Positions 1-13,400 of a stretch of 64,000 bases of DNA are shown one piece after another. Position 1 is the first letter of the stretch. Every line of letters begins with the position of its first letter. This stretch comes from Bugula neritina (taxonomy: Eukaryota; Bryozoa; Gymnolaemata; Cheilostomatida; Bugulidae). Position numbers and translations under genes: made by a program. The notes beneath the pieces are model-generated. The model was not told where the DNA came from, made no database searches, and saw nothing but the letters and a program-made list of their open reading frames with translations. The DNA lies in contig OZ037766.1 of the NCBI GenBank assembly GCA_964035545.1, forward strand, positions 18,627,581-18,691,580. Direction: 5' to 3'.

Positions 1-880
1 TGCCGTAAATTACACTATACTTCAGTGAGTTGTAGTATATTTCAGTATCTTGCAGTATATCTCAGTATGTTACTGTATATTTCAGTATGTTACAGTATAT
101 TTCAGTGTGTTACAGTAAATTTCAGTATGACACAGTGCATTTCCAGATATTACGCTATACTTCAGTGAGTTTTAGTGTCTTTCAGTATGTTGCAGTATAT
201 TTCGGTATTTTGCAACATATTTCAATATGTTGCAATGTATTTCAATATGTTACAGTGTATTTCAGTATGTTGCAGTATGTTGCAATGTATTTCAGTATGT
301 TACAGTGTATTTCAGTAGGTTTCAGTATCTTGCAGTATATTTCAGCATGTTGCAGTATATTTCAGGATGTTGCAGTATATTTCAGTATGTTACAGTGTTT
401 TGCAGTATTTTGCAGTATGTTTCAGTGTGTTACAGTATATTTCATTATGTTGCAGTATGTTGCAGTATATTTCAGTAGTTTGCAACATATTTCAGTAGGT
501 TACCATATATTTCGGTATGTTGCAGCATATTTCAATGTGTTGCAGTGTATTTCAATATGTTACAGTGTATTTCAGTATGTTGCAGTGTGTTGCAGTATGA
601 TGCAGCATGTTGCAGTGTATTTCTGTATGTTACAGTGTAATTCGGAATGTTGCAGTATATTTCAGTATGTTACAGTATGTTTCAGTATGTTGCAGTATAT
701 TTCAGTGGGTTATAGTATATTTCAGTATGATACAGCGTATTTCAGTATGTTACAGTGTATTTCAGTAAGTTGCAGTATTTTGCAATATATTTCAGTATGT
801 TACAGCGTATTTCAGTATGTTGCAGTATATTTCAGTATGTTACAATAAATTTCAGTATGTTACAGTACATTGCCGTAAAT

Positions 881-2440
881 TACACTATACTTCAGTGAGT
901 TGTAGTATATTTCAGTATCTTGCAGTATATCTCAGTATGTTACAGTATATTTCAGTATGTTACAGTATATTTCAGTTTGTTACAGTAAATTTCAGTATGT
1001 TACAGTGCATTTGCAGATATTACACTATACTTCAGTGAGTTTTAGTGTCTTTCAGTATGTTGCAGTATATTTCGGTATCTTGCAACTTATTTCAATGTGT
1101 TGCAATGTAATTCAATATGTTACAGTGTATTTCAGTATGTTACAGTGTATTTCAGTATGTTGCAGTATTTTGCAATATATATCAGTATGTTACAGTGTAT
1201 TTCAGTATGTTGCAGTATATTTCAGTATGTTACAATAAATTTCAGTATGTTACAGTATATTTCCGTAAATTACACTATACTTCAGTGAGTTGTAGTATAT
1301 TTCAGTATCTTGCAGTATATCTCAGTATGTTACAGTATATTTCAGTATGTTACAGTATATTTCAGTTTGTTACAGTAAATTTCAGTATGTTACAGTGCTT
1401 TTGCAGATATTACACTATACTTCAGTGAGTTTTAGTGTCTTTCATTATGTTGCAGTATATTTCAGTATGTTGCAGTGTTTTGCAATACATTTTATTATGT
1501 TACAGTGTATTTCAGTATGTTGCAGTATATTTCAGTTTGATACAATAAATTTCAGTATGTTACAGTACATTTCCGTAAATTACACTATACTTCAGTGAGT
1601 TGTAGTATATTTCAGTATCTTGCAGTATATCTCAGTATGTTACAGTATATTTCAGTATGTTGCAGTATATTTCAGCGTGTTTGAGTATATTTCAGTATGA
1701 CACAGTGCATTTCCAGATATTACGCTATACTTCAGTGAGTTTTAGTCTCTTTCAGTATGTTGCAGTATATTTCGGTATTTTGCAACATATTTCAATATGT
1801 TGCAATGTATTTCAATATGTTACAGTGTATTTCAGTATGTTGCAGTATGTTGCAATGTATTTCAGTATGTTACAGTGTAATTCAGTAGGTTTCAGTATCT
1901 TGCAGTATATTTCAGCATGTTGCAGTATATTTCAGGATGTGGCAGTATATTTCAGTATGTTACAGTGTTTTGCAGTATTTTGCAGTATATTTCAGTGTGT
2001 TGAAGTATATTTCATTATGTTGCAGTATGTTGCAGTATATTTCAGTAGTTTGCAACATATTTCAGTAGGTTACCATATATTTCGGTATGTTGCAGCATAT
2101 TTCAAGGTGTTGCAGTGTATTTCAATATTTTACAGTGTATTTCAGTATGTTGCAGTATGTTCCATTATGCTGCAGTGTATTTCTGTATGTTACAGTGTAA
2201 TTCAGAATGTTGCAGTATATTTCAGTATGTTACAGTATGTTTCAGTATGTTGCAGTATATTTCAGTGGGTTATAGTATATTTCAGTATGATACAGCGTAT
2301 TTCAGTATGTTACAGTGTATTTCAGTATGTTGCAGTATTTTGCAATATATTTCAGTATGTTACAGCGTATTTCAGTATGTTGCAGTATATTTCAGTATGT
2401 TACAATAAATTTCAGTATGTTACAGTACATTGCCGTAAAT
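881..2440. repeat. Canonical ~1.56 kb higher-order cycle (example)
   Basis: Representative cycle, defined by the off-consensus 20 bp core TACACTATACTTCAGTGAGT. Cores start at 881, 1021, 1271, 1411, 1581 and 1721 (the last as TACGCTATAC), and the next cycle starts at 2441. Spacings are 140, 250, 140, 170, 140 and 720 bp. The first core of each pair follows TTCCGTAAAT or TGCCGTAAAT and precedes TGTAGTATAT. The second follows TTGCAGATAT or TTCCAGATAT and precedes TTTAGTGTCT or TTTAGTCTCT. The next cycle (2441-3970) has the same plan with one 120 bp pair. Confidence 0.75.
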
Positions 2441-5400
2441 TACACTATACTTCAGTGAGTTGTAGTATATTTCAGTATCTTGCAGTATATCTCAGTATGT
2501 TACTGTATATTTCAGTATGTTACAGTATATTTCAGTGTGTTACAGTAAATTTCAGTATGTTACAGTGCATTTGCAGATATTACACTATACTTTAGTGAGT
2601 TTTAGTGTCTTTCAGTATGTTGCAGTATATTTCGGTATCTTGCAACTTATTTCAATGTGTTGCAATGTAATTCAATATGTTACAGTGTATTTCAGTATGT
2701 TACAGTGTATTTCAGTATGTTGCAGTATTTTGCAATATATATCAGTATGTTACAGTGTAATTCAGTATGTTGCAGTATATTTCAGTATGTTACAATAAAT
2801 TTCAGTATGTTACAGTATATTTCCGTAAATCACACTATACTTCAGTGAGTTGTAGTATATTTCAGTATCTTGCAGTATATTTCAGTATGTTACAGTATAT
2901 TTTAGTTTGTTACAGTAAATTTCAGTATGTTACAGTGCATTTGCAGATATTACACTATACTTCAGTGAGTTTTAGTGTCTTTCATTATGTTGCAGTATAT
3001 TTCAGTATGTTGCAGTATTTTGCAATACATTTCATTATGTTACAGTGTATTTCAGTATGTTGCAGTATATTTCAGTTTGATACAATAAATTTCAGTATGT
3101 TACAGTACATTTCCGTAAATTACACTATACTTCAGTGAGTTAAAGTATATTTCAGTATCTTGCAGTATATCTCAGAATGTTACAGTATATTTCAGTATGT
3201 TGCAGTATATTTCAGCGTGTTTGAGTATATTTCAGTATGACACAGTGCATTTCCAGATATTACGCTATACTTCAGTGAGTTTTAGTGTCTTTCAGTGTGT
3301 TGCAGTATATTTCGGTATTTTGCAACATATTTCAATATGTTGCAATGTATTTCAATATGTTACAGTGTATTTCAGTATGTTGCAGTATGTTGCAATGTAT
3401 TTCAGTATGTTACAGTGTATTTCAGTAGGTTTCAGTATCTTGCAGTATATTTCAGCATGTTGCAGTATATTTCAGGATGTTGCAGTATATTTCAGTATGT
3501 TACAGTGTTTTGCAGTATTTTGCAGTATATTTCACTGTGTTAAAGTATATTTCATTATGTTGCAGTATGTTGCAGTATATTTCAGTAGTTTGCAACATAT
3601 TTCAGTAGGTTACCATATATTTCGGTATGTTGCAGCATATTTCAATGTGTTGCAGTGTATTTCAATATGTTACAGTGTATTTCAGTATGTTGCTGTATGT
3701 TGCACTGTATTTCTGTATGTTACGGTGTAGTTCAGTATGTTGCAGTATATTTCAGTATGTTACAGTATGTTTCAGTATGTTGCAGTGTATTTCCGTGGGT
3801 TATAGTATATTCAAGTATGATACAGCATATTTCAGTATGTTACAGTGTATTTCAGTATGTTGCAGTATTTTGCAACGCATTTCAGTATGTTACAGTGTAT
3901 TTCAGTATGTTGCAGTATATTTCAGTATTTTACAATAAATTTCAGTATATTACAGTACATTTCCGTAAATTACGCCATACTTCAGTGAGTTGTAGTATAT
4001 TTCAGTATCATGCAGTATATCTCAGTATGTTACAGTATATTTCAGTATGTTACAGTATGTTTCAGTGTGTTACAGTATGTTGCAGAATATTTCAGTAGTT
4101 TGCAACATATTTCAGTAGGTTACCATATATTTCGGTATGTTGCAGCATATTTCAATGTGTTGCAGTGTATTTCAATATGTTACAGTGTATTTCAGTATGT
4201 TGCAGTATGTTGCAGTATGATGCAGCATGTTGCAGTGTATCTCTTTATGTTTCAGTGTATTTCTGTATGTTACAGTGTATTTCAGTATGTTGCAGTATAT
4301 TTCAGTATGTTACAGTATGTTTCAGTATGTTGCAGTATATTTCAGTGGGTTATAGTATATTTCAGTATGATACAGCATATTTCAGTATGTTACAGTGTAT
4401 TTCAGTATGTTGCAGTATTTTGCAATATATTTCAGTATGTTACAGCGTATTTCAGTATGTTGCAGTATATTTCAGTATGTTACAATAAATTTCAGTATGT
4501 TACAGTACATTGCCGTAAATGACACTATACTTCAGTGAGTTGTAGTATATTTCAGTATCTAGCAGTATATCTCAGTATGTTACTGTATATTTCAGTATGT
4601 TACAGTATATTTTAGTTTGTTACAGTAAATTTCAGTATGTTACAGTGCATTTGCAGATATTACACTATACTTCAGTGAGTTTTAGTGTCTTTCATTATGT
4701 TGCAGTATATTTCAGTATGTTGCAGTATTTTGCAATACATTTTATTATGTTACAGTGTATTTCAGTATGTTGCAGTATATTTCAGTTTGATACAATAAAT
4801 TTCAGTATGTTACAGTACATTTCCGTAAATTACACTATACTTCAGTGAGTTGTAGTATATTTCAGTATCTTGCAGTATATCTCAGTATGTTACAGTATAT
4901 TTCAGTATGTTGCAGTATATTTCAGCGTGTTTGAGTATATTTCAGTATGACACAGTGCATTTCCAGATATTACGCTATACTTCAGTGAGTTTTAGTGTCT
5001 TTCAGTATGTTGCAGTATATTTCGGTATTTTGCAACATATTTCAATATGTTGCAATGTATTTCAATATGTTACAGTGTATTTCAGTATGTTGCAGTATGT
5101 TGCAATGTATTTCAGTATGTTACAGTGTATTTCAGTAGGTTTCAGTATCTTGCAGTATATTTCAGCATGTTGCAGTATATCTCAGGATGTTGCAGTATAT
5201 TTCAGTATGTTACAGTGTTTTGCAGTATTTTGCAGTATATTTCAGTGTGTTACAGTATATTTTATTATGTTGCAGTATGTTGCAGTATATTTCAGTAGTT
5301 TGCAACATATTTCAGTAGGTTACCATATATTTCGGTATGTTGCAGCATATGTCAATGTGTTGCAGTGTATTTCAATATGTTACAGTGTATTTCAGTATGT

Positions 5401-8400
5401 TGCAGTATGTTGCAGTATGATGCAGCATGTTGCAGTGTATTTCTGTATGTTACAGTGTAATTCGGAATGTTGCAGTATATTTCAGTATGTTACAGTATGT
5501 TTCAGTATGTTGCAGTATATTTCAGTGGGTTATAGTATATTTCAGTATGATACAGCGTATTTCAGTATGTTACAGTGTATTTCAGTATGTTGCAGTATTT
5601 TGCAATATATTTCAGTATGTTACAGCGTATTTCAGTATGTTGCAGTATATTTCAGTATGTTACATTAAATTTCAGTATGTTACAGTACATTGCCGTAAAT
5701 TACACTATACTTCAGTGAGTTGTAGTATATTTCAGTATCTTGCAGTATATCTCAGTATGTTACCGTATATTTCAGTATGTTACAGTATATTTCAGTGTGT
5801 TACAGTAAATTTCAGTATGTTACAGTGTATTTCAGTATGTTGCAGTATTTTGCAATATATATCAGTATGTTACAGTGTATTTCAGTATGTTGCAGTATAT
5901 TTCAGTATGTTACAATAAATTTCAGTATGTTACAGTATATTTCCGTAAATCACACTATACTTCAGTGAGTTGTAGTATATTTCAGTATCTTGCAGTATAT
6001 CTCAGTATGTTACAGTATATTTCAGTACGTTACAGTATATTTTAGTTTGTTACAGTAAATTTCAGTATGTTACAGTGCATTTGCAGATATTACACTATAC
6101 TTCAGTGAGTTTTAGTGTCTTTCATTATGTTGCAGTATATTTCGGTATGTTGCAGTATTTTGCAATACATTTTATTATGTTACAGTGTATTTCAGTATGT
6201 TGCAGTATATTTCAGTTTGATACAATAAATTTCAGTATGTTACAGTACATTTCCGTAAATTACACTATACTTCAGTGAGTTGTAGTATATTTCAGTATCT
6301 TGCAGTATATCTCAGAATGTTACAGTATATTTCAGTATGTTGCAGTATATTTCAGCGTGTTTGAGTATATTTCAGTATGACACAGTGCATTTCCAGATAT
6401 TACGCTATACTTCAGTGAGTTTTAGTGTCTTTCAGTATGTTGCAGTATATTTCGGTATTTTGCAACATATTTCAATATGTTGCAATGTATTTCAATATGT
6501 TACAGTGTATTTCAGTATGTTGCAGTATGTTGCAATGTATTTCAGTATGTTACAGTGTATTTCAGTAGGTTTCAGTATCTTGCAGTATATTTCAGCATGT
6601 TGCAGTATATTTCAGGATGTTGCAGTATATTTCAGTATGTTACAGTGTTTTGCAGTATTTTGCAGTATATTTCAGTGTGTTACAGTATATTTCATTATGT
6701 TGCAGTATGTTGCAGTATATTTCAGTAGTTTGCAACATATTTCAGTAGGTTACCATATATTTCGGTATGTTGCAGCATATTTCAATGTGTTGCATTGTAT
6801 TTCAATATGTTACAGTGTATTTCAGTATGTTGCTGTATGTTGCAGTGTATTTCTGTATGTTACGGTGTAGTTCAGTATGTTGCAGTATATTTCAGTATGT
6901 TACAGTATGTTTCAGTATGTTGCAGTGTATTTCTGTGGGTTATAGTATATTCAAGTATGATACAGCATATTTCAGTATGTTACAGTGTATTTCAGTATGT
7001 TGCAGTATTTTGCAACGCATTTCAGTATGTTACAGTGTATTTCAGTATGTTGCAGTATATTTCAGTATGTTACAATAAATTTCAGTATATTACAGTACAT
7101 TTCCGTAAATTACGCTATACTTCAGTGAGTTGTAGTATATTTCAGTATCATGCAGTATATCTCAGTATGTTACAGTATATTTCAGTATGTTACAGTATGT
7201 TTCAGTGTGTTACAGTATGTTGCAGTATATTTCAGTAGTTTGCAACATATTTCAGTAGGTCACCATATATTTCGGTATGTTGCAGCATATTTCAATGTGT
7301 TGCAGTGTATTTCAATATGTTACAGTGTATTTCAGTATGTTGCAGTATGTTGCAGTATGATGCAGCATGTTGCAGTGTATTTCTTTATGTTACAGTGTAA
7401 TTCGGAATGTTGCAGTATATTTCAGTATGTTACAGTATGTTTCAGTATGTTGCAGTATATTTCAGTGGGTTATAGTATATTTCAGTATGATACAGCGTAT
7501 TTCAGTATGTTACAGTGTATTTCAGTATGTTGCAGTATTTTGCAAAATATTTCAGTATGTTACAGCGTATTTCAGTATGTTGCAGTATTTTGCAATATAT
7601 ATCAGTATGTTACAGTGTATTTCAGTATGTTGCAGTATATTTCAGTATGTTACAATAAATTTCAGTGAGTTGTAGTACATTTCAGTATCTTGCAGTATAT
7701 CTCAGTATGTTACTGTATATTTCAGTATCTTGCAGTATATCTCAATATGTTACTGTATATTTCAGTATGTTACAGTATATTTCAGTGTGTTACAGTAAAT
7801 TTCAGTATGTTACAGTGCATTTGCAGATATTACGCTATACTTTAGTGAGTTTTAGTGTCTTTCAGTATGTTGCAGTATATTTCAGTATGTTGCAGTATTT
7901 TGCAATATATATCAGTATGTTACAGTGTATTTCAGTATGTTGCAGTATATTTCAGTATGTTACAATAAATTTCAGTATGTTACAGTATATTTCCGTAAAT
8001 TACTCTATACTTCAGTGAGTTGTAGTATATTTCAGTATCTTGCAGTATATCTCAGTATGTTACAGTATATTTCAGTATGTTACAGTATATTTCAGTTTGT
8101 TACAGTAAATTTCAGTATGTTACAGTGCATTTGCAGATATTACACTATACTTCAGTGAGTTTTAGTGTCTTTCAGTATGTTGCAGTATATTTCGGTATCT
8201 TGCAACTTATTTCAATGTGTTGCAATGTAATTCAATATGTTACAGTGTATTTCAGTATGTTACAGTGTATTTCAGTATGTTGCAGTATTTTGCAATATAT
8301 ATCAGTATGTTACAGTGTATTTCAGTATGTTGCAGTATATTTCAGTATGTTACAATAAATTTCAGTATGTTACAGTATATTTCCGTAAATTACACTATAC

Positions 8401-10413
8401 TTCAGTGAGTTGTAGTATATTTCAGTATCTTGCAGTATATCTCAGTATGTTACAGTATATTTCAGTATGTTACAGTATATTTCAGTTTGTTACAGTAAAT
8501 TTCAGTATGTTACAGTGCATTTGCAGATATTACACTATACTTCAGTGAGTTTTAGTGTCTTTCATTATGTTGCAGTATATTTCAGTATGTTGCAGTATTT
8601 TGCAATACATTTTATTATGTTACAGTGTATTTCAGTATGTTGCAGTATATTTCAGTTTGATACAATAAATTTCAGTATGTTACAGTACATTTCCGTAAAT
8701 TACACTATACTTCAGTGAGTTGTAGTATATTTCAGTATCTTGCAGTATATCTCAGTATGTTACAGTATATTTCAGTATGTTGCAGTATATTTCAGCGTGT
8801 TTGAGTATATTTCAGTATGACACAGTGCATTTCCAGATATTACGCTATACTTCAGTGAGTTTTAGTCTCTTTCAGTAGGTTGCAGTATATTTCGGTATTT
8901 TGCAACATATTTCAATATGTTGCAATGTATTTCAATATGTTACAGTGTATTTCAGTATGTTGCAGTATGTTGCAATGTATTTCAGTATGTTACAGTGTAT
9001 TTCAGTAGGTTTCAGTATCTTGCAGTATATTTCAGCATGTTGCAGTATATTTCAGGATGTTGCAGTATATTTCAGTATATTACAGTGTTTTGCAGTATTT
9101 TGCAGTATATTTCAGTGTGTTACAGTATATTTCATTATGTTGCAGTATGTTGCAGTATATTTCAGTAGTTTGCAACATATTTCAGTAGGTTACCATATAT
9201 TTCGGTATGTTGCAGCATATTTCAATGTGTTGCAGTGTATTTCAATATGTTACAGTGTATTTCAGTATGTTGCTGTATGTTGCAGTGTATTTCTGTATGT
9301 TACGGTGTAGTTCAGTATGTTGCAGTATATTTCAGTATGTTACAGTATGTTTCAGTATGTTGCAGTGTATTTCCGTGGGTTATAGTATATTCAAGTATGA
9401 TACAGCATATTTCAGTATGTTACAGTGTATTTCAGTATGTTGCAGTATTTTGCAACGCATTTCAGTATGTTACAGTGTATTTCAGTATGTTGCAGTATAT
9501 TTCAGTATGTTACAATAAATTTCAGTATATTACAGTACATTTCCGTAAATTACGCTATACTTCAGTGAGTTGTAGTATATTTCAGTATCATGCAGTATAT
9601 CTCAGTATGTTACAGTATATTTCAGTATGTTACAGTATGTTTCAGTGTGTTACAGTATGTTGCAGTATATTTCAGTAGTTTGCAACATATTTCAGTAGGT
9701 CACCATATATTTCGGTATGTTGCAGCATATTTCAATGTGTTGCAGTGTATTTCAATATGTTACAGTGTATTTCAGTATGTTGCAGTATGTTGCAGTATGA
9801 TGCAGCATGTTGCAGTGTATTTCTTTATGTTACAGTGTAATTCGGAATGTTGCAGTATATTTCAGTATGTTACAGTATGTTTCAGTATGTTGCAGTATAT
9901 TTCAGTGGGTTATAGTATATTTCAGTATGATACAGCGTATTTCAGTATGTTACAGTGTATTTCAGTATGTTGCAGTATTTTGCAATATATTTCAGTATGT
10001 TACAGCGTATTTCAGTATGTTGCAGTATATTTCAGTATGTTACAATAAATTTCAGTATGTTACAGTACATTGCCGTAAATGACACTATACTTCAGTGAGT
10101 TGTAGTATATTTCAGTATCTTGCAGTATATCTCAGTATGTTACTGTATATTTCAGTATGTTACAGTATATTTTAGTTTGTTACAGTAAATTTCAGTATGT
10201 TACAGTGCATTTGCAGATATTACACTATACTTCAGTGAGTTTTAGTGTCTTTCATTATGTTGCAGTATATTTCAGTATGTTGCAGTATTTTGCAATACAT
10301 TTTATTATGTTACAGTGTATTTCAGTATGTTGCAGTATATTTCAGTTTGATACAATAAATTTCAGTATGTTACAGTACATTTCCGTAAATTACACTATAC
10401 TTCAGTGAGTTGT
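1604..10413. repeat. 8.81 kb higher-order repeat, copy 1
   Basis: At a lag of 8810 bp this segment matches 10414-19223 almost perfectly. Identity by eye runs from about 1478 to 10413 in the first copy. I noticed only two differences inside: C at 6773 against A at 15583, and T at 7736 against C at 16546. Others may have been missed. The lag is a multiple of 10 but not of 20. The unit holds several shorter module cycles, whose TTCAGCGTGT-initiated marker recurs at spacings of 1540, 1710, 1430, 2460 and 1670 bp. Unit ends are arbitrary within the overlap. Confidence 0.9.
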
Positions 10414-13400
10414 AGTATATTTCAGTATCTTGCAGTATATCTCAGTATGTTACAGTATATTTCAGTATGTTGCAGTATATTTCAGCGTGTTTGAGTATAT
10501 TTCAGTATGACACAGTGCATTTCCAGATATTACGCTATACTTCAGTGAGTTTTAGTCTCTTTCAGTATGTTGCAGTATATTTCGGTATTTTGCAACATAT
10601 TTCAATATGTTGCAATGTATTTCAATATGTTACAGTGTATTTCAGTATGTTGCAGTATGTTGCAATGTATTTCAGTATGTTACAGTGTAATTCAGTAGGT
10701 TTCAGTATCTTGCAGTATATTTCAGCATGTTGCAGTATATTTCAGGATGTGGCAGTATATTTCAGTATGTTACAGTGTTTTGCAGTATTTTGCAGTATAT
10801 TTCAGTGTGTTGAAGTATATTTCATTATGTTGCAGTATGTTGCAGTATATTTCAGTAGTTTGCAACATATTTCAGTAGGTTACCATATATTTCGGTATGT
10901 TGCAGCATATTTCAAGGTGTTGCAGTGTATTTCAATATTTTACAGTGTATTTCAGTATGTTGCAGTATGTTCCATTATGCTGCAGTGTATTTCTGTATGT
11001 TACAGTGTAATTCAGAATGTTGCAGTATATTTCAGTATGTTACAGTATGTTTCAGTATGTTGCAGTATATTTCAGTGGGTTATAGTATATTTCAGTATGA
11101 TACAGCGTATTTCAGTATGTTACAGTGTATTTCAGTATGTTGCAGTATTTTGCAATATATTTCAGTATGTTACAGCGTATTTCAGTATGTTGCAGTATAT
11201 TTCAGTATGTTACAATAAATTTCAGTATGTTACAGTACATTGCCGTAAATTACACTATACTTCAGTGAGTTGTAGTATATTTCAGTATCTTGCAGTATAT
11301 CTCAGTATGTTACTGTATATTTCAGTATGTTACAGTATATTTCAGTGTGTTACAGTAAATTTCAGTATGTTACAGTGCATTTGCAGATATTACACTATAC
11401 TTTAGTGAGTTTTAGTGTCTTTCAGTATGTTGCAGTATATTTCGGTATCTTGCAACTTATTTCAATGTGTTGCAATGTAATTCAATATGTTACAGTGTAT
11501 TTCAGTATGTTACAGTGTATTTCAGTATGTTGCAGTATTTTGCAATATATATCAGTATGTTACAGTGTAATTCAGTATGTTGCAGTATATTTCAGTATGT
11601 TACAATAAATTTCAGTATGTTACAGTATATTTCCGTAAATCACACTATACTTCAGTGAGTTGTAGTATATTTCAGTATCTTGCAGTATATTTCAGTATGT
11701 TACAGTATATTTTAGTTTGTTACAGTAAATTTCAGTATGTTACAGTGCATTTGCAGATATTACACTATACTTCAGTGAGTTTTAGTGTCTTTCATTATGT
11801 TGCAGTATATTTCAGTATGTTGCAGTATTTTGCAATACATTTCATTATGTTACAGTGTATTTCAGTATGTTGCAGTATATTTCAGTTTGATACAATAAAT
11901 TTCAGTATGTTACAGTACATTTCCGTAAATTACACTATACTTCAGTGAGTTAAAGTATATTTCAGTATCTTGCAGTATATCTCAGAATGTTACAGTATAT
12001 TTCAGTATGTTGCAGTATATTTCAGCGTGTTTGAGTATATTTCAGTATGACACAGTGCATTTCCAGATATTACGCTATACTTCAGTGAGTTTTAGTGTCT
12101 TTCAGTGTGTTGCAGTATATTTCGGTATTTTGCAACATATTTCAATATGTTGCAATGTATTTCAATATGTTACAGTGTATTTCAGTATGTTGCAGTATGT
12201 TGCAATGTATTTCAGTATGTTACAGTGTATTTCAGTAGGTTTCAGTATCTTGCAGTATATTTCAGCATGTTGCAGTATATTTCAGGATGTTGCAGTATAT
12301 TTCAGTATGTTACAGTGTTTTGCAGTATTTTGCAGTATATTTCACTGTGTTAAAGTATATTTCATTATGTTGCAGTATGTTGCAGTATATTTCAGTAGTT
12401 TGCAACATATTTCAGTAGGTTACCATATATTTCGGTATGTTGCAGCATATTTCAATGTGTTGCAGTGTATTTCAATATGTTACAGTGTATTTCAGTATGT
12501 TGCTGTATGTTGCACTGTATTTCTGTATGTTACGGTGTAGTTCAGTATGTTGCAGTATATTTCAGTATGTTACAGTATGTTTCAGTATGTTGCAGTGTAT
12601 TTCCGTGGGTTATAGTATATTCAAGTATGATACAGCATATTTCAGTATGTTACAGTGTATTTCAGTATGTTGCAGTATTTTGCAACGCATTTCAGTATGT
12701 TACAGTGTATTTCAGTATGTTGCAGTATATTTCAGTATTTTACAATAAATTTCAGTATATTACAGTACATTTCCGTAAATTACGCCATACTTCAGTGAGT
12801 TGTAGTATATTTCAGTATCATGCAGTATATCTCAGTATGTTACAGTATATTTCAGTATGTTACAGTATGTTTCAGTGTGTTACAGTATGTTGCAGAATAT
12901 TTCAGTAGTTTGCAACATATTTCAGTAGGTTACCATATATTTCGGTATGTTGCAGCATATTTCAATGTGTTGCAGTGTATTTCAATATGTTACAGTGTAT
13001 TTCAGTATGTTGCAGTATGTTGCAGTATGATGCAGCATGTTGCAGTGTATCTCTTTATGTTTCAGTGTATTTCTGTATGTTACAGTGTATTTCAGTATGT
13101 TGCAGTATATTTCAGTATGTTACAGTATGTTTCAGTATGTTGCAGTATATTTCAGTGGGTTATAGTATATTTCAGTATGATACAGCATATTTCAGTATGT
13201 TACAGTGTATTTCAGTATGTTGCAGTATTTTGCAATATATTTCAGTATGTTACAGCGTATTTCAGTATGTTGCAGTATATTTCAGTATGTTACAATAAAT
13301 TTCAGTATGTTACAGTACATTGCCGTAAATGACACTATACTTCAGTGAGTTGTAGTATATTTCAGTATCTAGCAGTATATCTCAGTATGTTACTGTATAT

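Noticed and set aside
1657-2595. 312-codon frame repeated identically at 10467 and similar at 45426 and 47296
   Set aside because: Its conservation is explained by tandem duplication of the DNA block; silent and non-silent positions are equally preserved.
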